Assembly (NCBI RefSeq): GCF_938045465.1
Contig: NZ_CALIBF010000168.1
Span: forward strand, 1-22,125
DNA length: 22,125 nt
Direction: 5' to 3'
Source: an uncultured Campylobacter sp.
GTDB lineage: Bacteria > Campylobacterota > Campylobacteria > Campylobacterales > Campylobacteraceae
Position numbers and translations under genes: made by a program. Shown piece by piece: positions 8,440 through 14,634 of the stretch (its first letter is position 1; each line of letters begins with the position of its first letter). The notes beneath the pieces were generated by a model. The model was not told the DNA's origin. It saw nothing but the letters and a program-made list of their open reading frames with translations, and did no database searches.

Positions 8440-9501
8440 TTATGAGCCTAAACTTGTTTTTAAAAATTTCATCGAGTCCTCTCTTTTACGGCGCAACGCC
8501 TCATTTACGCCATCCCAATCGATAGTCGCGTCCAAGCGCGCGTCTTTGGGATCTTGCAAAGCTCTATCTTCAAGCCCGAACGAGCCCAAAAGCGAGCTAA
8601 AGCGCGACGCACCGCGACTAGCGTTAACGAGCACAAAAAACGGCTTATTAAAGATTATGGAAAATACGCAGCCGTGAAATGAGTCGGTTAGCACAAACTC
8701 CGCGCCCGCAATAGCGCTTAGCCATGCTTTTATGCCGATGCGGTTGCCGCGGTCGTTCACCTCATCTATCTCTAGGCCGCTTTGCTTCTTTAATAGCTCT
8801 ATCGCCGCTTCTGAGCGAGGCGATGGATCTAGGATATAGGCAAAGCCCTTGCGCTTTGGCGCATGGCTTAAAAATTTATCGTAAATCTCTTTGTTAGCTA
8901 AAAGCGTAGGATCCAGTACCCAGTGCGCATCTACACCAAAGCATTCGCGCGCAAGCTTTACGCCGTCGCATTCGCGCACCGAAATAGCTTTAAATTTAGC
9001 CAAATTTGCAACGTGAGCTTTTAAATCTGCGGGATTTTTAAGCCCACAGAGCCTATCTCCGCCGAAGCTTGCAGCATAGGCGATCCGCGTGCAGTTAGGC
9101 GGCAAAAATCCAAGGCTAAAGCAATCTGCAAAATCCGCAAAATAGCTAGGGCGAAAAACCTGATCGCTTCCTAAAATCACCGCTTCAAAGCGCTCTTTCT
9201 CGCACAGCACCTTTAAATTCGCAGGTGTGCAAACAGGCGCGGTTAAAGGGATATTTTCCGCCACAAACTCGCTAGTATCGCGCTCGTAAGAGGGATTAAA
9301 TTTCGCGCCGCAAAGCTCCTTTTTAAGCGCGCGTACCACTAAAAATTTAATATACGCAATCGATAGTTTGCTTCTTTGCAGGCGCAAGTTTATGAGCCAC
9401 GGCTCATGCCCAAGCCCCACTAGCACGCGGCTTAGCGCGTAAGCTTGTAAAATTCCGCCGTAATTATTTACTAGCGGCAGGGTAAAAATCCCGATCTTCA
9501 T
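8440..9501 (-). CDS. Polysaccharide pyruvyl transferase family protein
   Basis: Members of this family transfer pyruvate from phosphoenolpyruvate to a sugar, forming a ketal, in exopolysaccharide, capsule and cell-wall glycan synthesis. The 353-aa protein starts with IGIFTLPLVNNYGGILQAYAL (the NYGG segment is typical), has VILGSDQVFRPSY, IAYAASFG, SVRECDGVKLARE, VLDPTLL, and the C-terminal TDSFHGCVFSIIF with the conserved SFHG, then SLLGSFGLEDR. The ATG at 9501 overlaps the FrhB-like gene stop by four bases. That FrhB-like/pyruvyl-transferase pairing recurs in bacterial polysaccharide loci. Placed between the flippase and pglH it is likely to act on the N-glycan or its precursor. That is inference: family members vary in substrate and none is shown here. 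Confidence 0.88.
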   Translation of the reverse strand: MKIGIFTLPLVNNYGGILQAYALSRVLVGLGHEPWLINLRLQRSKLSIAYIKFLVVRALKKELCGAKFNPSYERDTSEFVAENIPLTAPVCTPANLKVLCEKERFEAVILGSDQVFRPSYFADFADCFSLGFLPPNCTRIAYAASFGGDRLCGLKNPADLKAHVANLAKFKAISVRECDGVKLARECFGVDAHWVLDPTLLANKEIYDKFLSHAPKRKGFAYILDPSPRSEAAIELLKKQSGLEIDEVNDRGNRIGIKAWLSAIAGAEFVLTDSFHGCVFSIIFNKPFFVLVNASRGASRFSSLLGSFGLEDRALQDPKDARLDATIDWDGVNEALRRKREDSMKFLKTSLGS

Positions 9502-11120
9502 GCAAACTTCCTATAAATTTTATATGCCGCGATCTTTGGTAGCGCCAAAAGCGCTAGCACTTTATTTGCAGCGGCGATCTTTTTAAGCCTAGCAGCGATG
9601 AAATCATCACAATCAAAATGCGTAGCGCTATATCGCTGGATCTGAAGCTTCTGGCGCAAGATGTAACGCTTAAGCGGATTTTTCGCACCGTAGAAAATTT
9701 CGTTTTTGCACTCCACCTGGCTTTGCTGCGAGCGCTGCACCTCTGCTGCGGATATCCGCTCGCAAAAAATCGCCTCGCGTGCCTGCTTCGTAGGCTGCGA
9801 AAATAGCGCGTCGATCTGAGCTGCGCGCGTAATTACGAGCGATGTGCCGCGCCACTCGCTCATTTCGCTTTGCAGCCACGCATCCATCAGTACGACGTCG
9901 GCGCATTTGGCAAAAACGTCAGTGCAGGAGTTGCACGCAAGCGGCGTAAAAGCGCGCGAGCTCCAGTATGCAAAGGCGCTACTACTGCGATCGTCTATCG
10001 CCTCACTGCCGTCTGCAGCGCGAAATTTAAAGCCAAAGCTCATCGCACTTTTGCCCGCGATTTTATATCTGTAATTAACCGCCGCGAGCTGCTTACGCTC
10101 TTTAAACGCAAGATCTGCCAGCTTATGCGTAAAACCAGTACCCTTGCCCTGTCCGCAAACCAGCCCGATAATAAAGCTTATGCGGGATTTAAGGCGCGGA
10201 TTTTTACTCGCAGCAAGCCTTAAGGCCTTGGCAAAACACGGCAGCGCGCTAATCGCGTATCTACCCTCGCGGCGCGACATCTCCTTTAGCACTGCTTCAA
10301 GCGTGAGCGGATAGTAAGCGGACGAGCGCGCACGAGTAAGCTCATCGGCATTTTTTATCACGCTAAATTTAAATAGCGGCACGGAATTTTCGCCCGCATA
10401 ATTTCGCGTGTTTTTAGAATTCTCGCAGGCAAAATTCTGTGCTGATACGGAATTTTTACAAGAAGCTTTAGAATTCTGTGCAAAATTTTCATTTGTAAAA
10501 TTTTGCACAGAATTCTGCGTAAAATTTTCGCAAAAGGAATTTTGCGCACTCGTAAAATTTATAGAATCATCATCCGCCAAATTCTGCGTTAAATTCGGAA
10601 TTGCGGAATTCTGTTCGGAATTTTTGGTTGCGGAATTTTGCAAATTCTGTGGCTGCGCTAAATTATTGCAGGCAGAAAAATCCCGCTTGGGATTTTGGGC
10701 TATAAAATCCCCCTCGTCCGCAGGCACGGCGCAAATCGCGTAATCTATGAGCCCGCGCGCAAAAAGCTCGCGAAAAATATAATCTCCCGCGCCGCCGCTT
10801 GCACTGCTTAGGCGCTGCGCTTCATCTTTTTTGTAGAATTTATAAGTGGCTAAAAACCTGCCAAAATCAGGACTAAAGCTTTCCAGCTCTGAGTATGATT
10901 TAGAATTTAGCTCATTTTCAAGCATGTCTTTTTCGTAAAACGGGCAGACTTTTAGACAAATATCACATTTGTCGCGGCACCCTTCGCCCTCCTCAGGCGC
11001 GTAAAATCCATTGCCTCCAAGCCGCATTTTTAGCACGCTAAAAGGGCAGCTGCTCGCGCAGACGCCGCAGCCGATACAGCGGTCTTTCGTAACCACTTCG
11101 CTAATTACATTGAAGCTCAA
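9498..11120 (-). CDS. FrhB/FdhB-like 4Fe-4S flavoprotein of a polysaccharide locus
   Basis: The N-terminus binds two 4Fe-4S clusters: C15-x2-C18-x2-C21-x3-CP and C48-x3-C52-x2-C55-x3-CP. The remainder is the F420 hydrogenase/dehydrogenase beta-subunit fold: SSAYYP, ALPCFAKALRLA, GLVCGQG, then CNSCTDVFAKCADVVLMDAWL, where family members have C-x2-C...GD-W. Such proteins often sit next to pyruvyl transferase genes in glycan loci; their reaction there is not settled, and F420 itself is not expected in Campylobacter. At 540 aa it is over 100 longer than usual because of a QNS/ENF/KNS insert at residues about 144-251, between the ferredoxin part and the catalytic part. The TTG start at 11120 is supported by GGAGG five bases upstream and overlaps the flippase stop (TTGA). 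Confidence 0.85.
   Translation of the reverse strand: MSFNVISEVVTKDRCIGCGVCASSCPFSVLKMRLGGNGFYAPEEGEGCRDKCDICLKVCPFYEKDMLENELNSKSYSELESFSPDFGRFLATYKFYKKDEAQRLSSASGGAGDYIFRELFARGLIDYAICAVPADEGDFIAQNPKRDFSACNNLAQPQNLQNSATKNSEQNSAIPNLTQNLADDDSINFTSAQNSFCENFTQNSVQNFTNENFAQNSKASCKNSVSAQNFACENSKNTRNYAGENSVPLFKFSVIKNADELTRARSSAYYPLTLEAVLKEMSRREGRYAISALPCFAKALRLAASKNPRLKSRISFIIGLVCGQGKGTGFTHKLADLAFKERKQLAAVNYRYKIAGKSAMSFGFKFRAADGSEAIDDRSSSAFAYWSSRAFTPLACNSCTDVFAKCADVVLMDAWLQSEMSEWRGTSLVITRAAQIDALFSQPTKQAREAIFCERISAAEVQRSQQSQVECKNEIFYGAKNPLKRYILRQKLQIQRYSATHFDCDDFIAARLKKIAAANKVLALLALPKIAAYKIYRKFA
10381..10655 (-). repeat. NS/NF-repeat insert encoded by RAATTY words, FrhB-like gene
   Basis: I count about 17 RAATTY hexamers in about 270 bases, including all four forms (GAATTC, AAATTC, GAATTT, AAATTT), spaced roughly 9-30 bases apart. 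The coding-strand frame is always R-AAT-TY, giving QNS, KNS, ENF and QNL. The insert divides the ferredoxin-like N-terminus from the FrhB C-terminal domain, where relatives have no such stretch. Confidence 0.8.
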
Positions 11121-12655
11121 GCCCGCCTCCTTATCTTAGCCGCAATGCCACCAAAAATCGCGCGTTCGTAGTCATTCATCGCCCAAAAATACGCGCTTAG
11201 CACAAACATAGCCGAATAAAGCCCGCCGCAAATTAACAAAAAGCTCACTCCATGCAAGCCTAATGCGTAATTTATCACTAGGCTTACTGCGATTGCAGGA
11301 GCAAATTTTACTACCATCGCGCCGATATTTCGCCAGAATTTAGCGATGTCAAGTCCGATTACACGAGCATAGTAGATGTTCATCACACAGATATTTAGCA
11401 ATGTGATCGCAAAAGCCGTACCGCACGCAGCGCCCACGCCACCGTAAGCCTTAGCTAGCGGAATAGAAATAGCGATATTTACGAGCGTGACGCAAAACGC
11501 GGCGATTGAGCGAAATTTGACTTTGTTTTTTGCCTGAAGCACGGCTAGGCCTAAATTTTGAATCAACGGCACGCTTACTGGAAGCACCAAAATAAGCGCG
11601 ATTGCGTATGAAATTTCATAATTTGCGCCAGCCCATAGCACGATAAACTCCCGCCCAAAAATCACCAAAAGCGACGCGATAAAAAATATCACGTAAAATT
11701 GCAGCCTGCCTATTTTGATAAATTCCGCGCTAAGCTCGGAATCGGTGGAGTTTGCAGAGACCATTTTGGCGATTTTAGGAAGCATCACGCCGCTAATGGT
11801 AAGCGAAAGCGTGACGAAAGTGGCATTTATCGTGCTTGCTACGGCATACGTGGAAACCGCCGTAGCGCCTGCTACCGCGCCTAAGATAAAATTATCGACA
11901 TTCCAGTTTACTTGATCGACTACGATGCCTAAAAATATAAAAAACGAGTAGCCAAAAATTTGCTTAAGCGTGGGGGCGTCGAAATTTCGCACGCTTATCA
12001 CGGGCGAGACTTTGCTTTTGCAATAGATGAAATCTGCCGCGACGCAGATTAAATTTACCGCCGTAGCGATGATTACGATCGCGATAGCCTTATATCCCAA
12101 AAGTAGCGCAGGCACCGCAGCTAGCGGCAGAGCGATCGTGCGAAAGATCCCAACTAGCTTAATAAATACGAAATTCTCATGCGCCGTAAGGATCGACGAA
12201 TAGATGCTAAAAGGAAAGCTAATCGCTAAATTTGCAGTTAGTAGCATTAGCATAATGCGAATTTCGCCCATCTCACTAGCGCTTAGCTTAGCGCCAAAAA
12301 TCGCGTGCAGATTAGCTAGCAGCGCAGCTCCTGCAATCACGATCACCGCGCTCATTACCAAATACACGCTAAAAATCGTGCCGTGTAGCTTATGCATGCG
12401 CTCCACTTCGCCGCTTGAGACGTATTTGGCGGTATAGACCGTCACGGCGTTGCCGAAACCCAAATCCAAAATCGCTAAATAGCCAATAACGCTGCTAGCT
12501 AAAGAATACAGCCCAAACTCGCTCTGCCCCAGCGCCCGCAGAAAAAACGGCGTATAAACCAAAGTAAGTATCGTAGAAACAAAGATATTTACATACGATA
12601 GCACGACGCCGAGCTTACGCTGCGCGGCTTCGGGGGCGTTTAGAATTTTAAGCAA
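11117..12655 (-). CDS. Wzx-type lipid-linked oligosaccharide flippase
   Basis: This 512-aa polytopic membrane protein of the MOP superfamily (RfbX/Wzx branch) probably flips the undecaprenyl-PP glycan from cytoplasm to periplasm for PglB. It opens with the typical ALGQSEFGLYSLASSVIGYLAILDLGFGNAV segment, then about twelve hydrophobic helices, with YSSILTAHENF, VDNFILGAVAGATAVSTYAVA, and LAKAYGGVGAACGTAFA, all usual for these flippases. In C. jejuni this step is done by the ABC transporter PglK, for which no gene is visible in the window. The TTG at 12655 follows GGAAG by six bases, and no ATG occurs in frame for a long way. A strong hairpin lies immediately upstream of its ribosome site. It overlaps the FrhB-like gene by four bases. 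A capsule or O-antigen role is possible, but its place inside the pgl run favours N-glycan export. Confidence 0.88.
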   Translation of the reverse strand: MLKILNAPEAAQRKLGVVLSYVNIFVSTILTLVYTPFFLRALGQSEFGLYSLASSVIGYLAILDLGFGNAVTVYTAKYVSSGEVERMHKLHGTIFSVYLVMSAVIVIAGAALLANLHAIFGAKLSASEMGEIRIMLMLLTANLAISFPFSIYSSILTAHENFVFIKLVGIFRTIALPLAAVPALLLGYKAIAIVIIATAVNLICVAADFIYCKSKVSPVISVRNFDAPTLKQIFGYSFFIFLGIVVDQVNWNVDNFILGAVAGATAVSTYAVASTINATFVTLSLTISGVMLPKIAKMVSANSTDSELSAEFIKIGRLQFYVIFFIASLLVIFGREFIVLWAGANYEISYAIALILVLPVSVPLIQNLGLAVLQAKNKVKFRSIAAFCVTLVNIAISIPLAKAYGGVGAACGTAFAITLLNICVMNIYYARVIGLDIAKFWRNIGAMVVKFAPAIAVSLVINYALGLHGVSFLLICGGLYSAMFVLSAYFWAMNDYERAIFGGIAAKIRRRA

Positions 12656-12666
12656 ACAAGGCTTCC

Positions 12667-12702
12667 TTTTACTCCGCCGCGATTAAACGCGGCGGAGTAA
12701 AA
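12667..12702. promoter_or_regulatory. Perfect 15-bp stem-loop abutting the flippase ribosome site
   Basis: TTTTACTCCGCCGCG (12667-12681) and CGCGGCGGAGTAAAA (12688-12702) are perfectly complementary, with a 6-base loop. On the minus-strand transcript the U-run is 5' and the A-run 3' of the GC stem, the reverse of a canonical terminator, and the 3' arm runs directly into the AAAAGGAAG ribosome site of the flippase gene. It may stop or pause transcription, stabilise the galE mRNA end, or damp flippase translation. Confidence 0.75.
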
Positions 12703-12737
12703 TTTTAAAATTTCAAATCGCACTTTCACGCTAGAAC

Positions 12738-13727
12738 CTAGAGCTTCTTTTCCCAATTTAGCGCGCTTAGGATGATCTCATCCAGGCTCTCGTGCTCAGG
12801 CTGCCAGGAGGTTTTGGTTCGAATTTTATCCGCGTTTGAGATGAGGCAGGCAGGATCGCCCGCTCTGCGCGGAGCGATCTCCACTTTAAAATCCACGCCG
12901 CTTACTTTTTTGGCTTCATTGACGACCTCTTTTACGCTAAAGCCCGTGCCGTAGCCTACGTTAAAGACCGCGCTGTCGTTACTTTGCAGATAATCAAGCA
13001 CCGCCAGATGCGCGCTTGCGAGATCTTCTACGTGGATGTAGTCGCGTATGCAGGTGCCGTCTTTGGTGTCGTAATCATCGCCGAAAATGCTCATCTTATC
13101 GCGCTTGCCGACGATCGTTTGGGTCGCAACCTTGATAAGATGCGTCGCGTTCGGGTAGTTTTGCCCGATTGTGCCGTCACTTGCGGCCCCTGCAACGTTG
13201 AAGTAGCGCAAAATTCCATATTTAAAATTCGGATTTGCCGCTGCCGCGTCTTTTAACACCCACTCGACCATCAGCTTGCTTCTACCGTACGGATTGATCG
13301 GATTTTGCGGAGTTTCCTCGCTTACCTGCGGGATGTCGGGCTCGCCGTAGGTCGCTGCCGTGGAGCTAAAGATAAAGTCTTTCACGCCGTATTTGTTCGC
13401 AAGCGCGATCAAATTCATCGCGTTGGCGGTGTTGTTTAGATAGTATTTTAGCGGATTTTGCGTGCTTTCAAAAACCTCAATAAACGCCGCAAAGTGAATG
13501 ATCGCATCAAATTTTTCGCGCTTAAAAAGCTTCTCGATTGCAGGGGTGTTTTCTAGGCTTTCCTGTACGAACTCAAACTCGCCCACGTCGCGAAGCGCCT
13601 CGATCGCTCGCATCGAGCCTTTGCAAAGATTATCCAGTATGACGACGTCGTGGCGGTTCGCTTCTAAAAGTGCCTTTGCGACGTGGCTGCCGATGTATCC
13701 CGCGCCGCCTGTGATTAAAATTTTCAT
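12738..13727 (-). CDS. galE: UDP-glucose/UDP-GlcNAc 4-epimerase (GalE/Gne)
   Basis: This short-chain dehydrogenase-type epimerase is likely to supply UDP-GalNAc (and UDP-Gal) for the glycosyltransferases that follow; in Campylobacter the pgl-linked enzyme is called Gne. The 329-aa protein has the NAD-binding TGGAGYIGSH at 6-15, FSSTAATYG around 120-128, the catalytic YxxxK as Y147-G-R-S-K151, and RYFNVAGA, DGTCIRDYIHVEDLA, and RRAGDPA, all standard for the family. The ATG at 13727 has AAGGAG five bases upstream. A TATAAT box lies about 40 bases upstream, so it is probably the first gene of the operon. A hairpin follows before the flippase gene, which may let the epimerase be made in excess. 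GalE versus Gne specificity cannot be decided by eye. Confidence 0.93.
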   Translation of the reverse strand: MKILITGGAGYIGSHVAKALLEANRHDVVILDNLCKGSMRAIEALRDVGEFEFVQESLENTPAIEKLFKREKFDAIIHFAAFIEVFESTQNPLKYYLNNTANAMNLIALANKYGVKDFIFSSTAATYGEPDIPQVSEETPQNPINPYGRSKLMVEWVLKDAAAANPNFKYGILRYFNVAGAASDGTIGQNYPNATHLIKVATQTIVGKRDKMSIFGDDYDTKDGTCIRDYIHVEDLASAHLAVLDYLQSNDSAVFNVGYGTGFSVKEVVNEAKKVSGVDFKVEIAPRRAGDPACLISNADKIRTKTSWQPEHESLDEIILSALNWEKKL

Positions 13728-13763
13728 CTATTCTCCTTCGGATCAAATTTATCAAAACACGCG

Positions 13764-13769
13764 ATTATA
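13764..13769 (-). promoter_or_regulatory. Candidate -10 box of the galE/pgl operon
   Basis: The minus strand reads GGGGCTATAATCGCG, a perfect TATAAT 37 bases before the galE start codon and just after the end of the ligase gene. No convincing -35 box is seen, which is normal for Campylobacter sigma-70 promoters. No other promoter of this quality was found between here and pglA. Confidence 0.5.
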
Positions 13770-13779
13770 GCCCCTTAGA

Positions 13780-14634
13780 TTAAATCGCTGGTCGCACGCG
13801 CAAAAATACGGGGAAGCGTGGCTTTTTCTCGCGGGTTAAATTTTGGTATTGATAGGTGATGATCGTGCCCACCCTAGGCGGATTTGCCCGCATTTCGTCG
13901 CTAAAGCCCGTGCCTACTTTAAATTTCACTCCGCTACGTAGATCCACGCAGCTAAGCGAGCCCATCTTGCCCTCGTTTTTGCCGTAGCCCGGGTTGATTT
14001 TTACGACCTTGCACTCGCTATCGTGCATCTTTTTATATTTTAAAATTTTATCACTGCGCCCGCTTTCATAAAGCGCGTTTGGATCGCGCAGCACGACCCC
14101 TTCGCCGCCTGCTGCGATGACGCGATCAAAATACGCCTGCACGTCGGCGTGCGTGCTTACCGGGGTTTGCTGCACGATGAGTAAATTTTGCGCGCCACTT
14201 GAGGCGATAAAATTTCTTAAAATTTCCATCTTCGCGCTCAGGTTTTTCTGCTCCTTCGGCAGATCGAACGCGTAAAATTTCACCCTGCTCCAGCGCTCAT
14301 CGGGCACGCTAGAAGAGACGATCGAGACGAGCTGCTCAAACTCTCCGCGCGCCGTGTATAGCTCGCCGTCCACGAAAAACGGCGGAAAGCCCGCGCTCCA
14401 GCCCTCGGGAGCGTTTATGATCTTGCCGCGCCTGGAGCGCAGATTTTTGCCGTCCCAGATCGCGCGCACGCCGTCTAACTTCTCGCTAATCACCCAGCCC
14501 GTGATATTCATGCCGGGGACGTATTCTTTAAGCAGCATCGGTTTAAATTTAGCCTCGTCCGCGAACGCGCCGCAGAGCAAAAACAACGCGCAAAAAACCG
14601 CGCCTTTTAAAATTTTAAAAATTTCACTTAGCAT
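13780..14634 (-). CDS. Secreted ATP-dependent DNA ligase (Lig E type)
   Basis: This is a minimal ATP-dependent DNA ligase that seals nicks through a covalent lysyl-AMP. Motif I is SEKLDGVRAIWDG with the nucleophile at K52. FVDGELYT follows as motif III, GEGVVLRDP as motif IV, and DKILKYKK as motif V, ending in a small OB-fold with VGTGFSDEMR. Total length is 284 aa. Residues 1-25 form a signal peptide with a hydrophobic core (GAVFCALFLLCGAFA) and likely cleavage before DEAKF, so the enzyme should act in the periplasm. Lig E proteins of competent proteobacteria have been proposed to act on incoming or extracellular DNA, and they are distinct from the replicative NAD-dependent LigA. The gene overlaps the exonuclease gene by 11 bases, with GGGAG upstream of the ATG. 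Confidence 0.9.
   Translation of the reverse strand: MLSEIFKILKGAVFCALFLLCGAFADEAKFKPMLLKEYVPGMNITGWVISEKLDGVRAIWDGKNLRSRRGKIINAPEGWSAGFPPFFVDGELYTARGEFEQLVSIVSSSVPDERWSRVKFYAFDLPKEQKNLSAKMEILRNFIASSGAQNLLIVQQTPVSTHADVQAYFDRVIAAGGEGVVLRDPNALYESGRSDKILKYKKMHDSECKVVKINPGYGKNEGKMGSLSCVDLRSGVKFKVGTGFSDEMRANPPRVGTIITYQYQNLTREKKPRFPVFLRVRPAI

Noticed and set aside
10408..10743. A plus-strand ORF of about 110 codons rich in Lys-Phe and Glu-Phe opposite the FrhB-like insert
   Set aside because: Same cause: the repeat words are free of stops in several frames. No start signal or recognisable domain.
8440..11120. FrhB/pyruvyl-transferase pair as recent mobile cargo
   Set aside because: No transposase, integrase, flanking repeats or base-composition shift were seen, and the genes overlap their neighbours by four bases.
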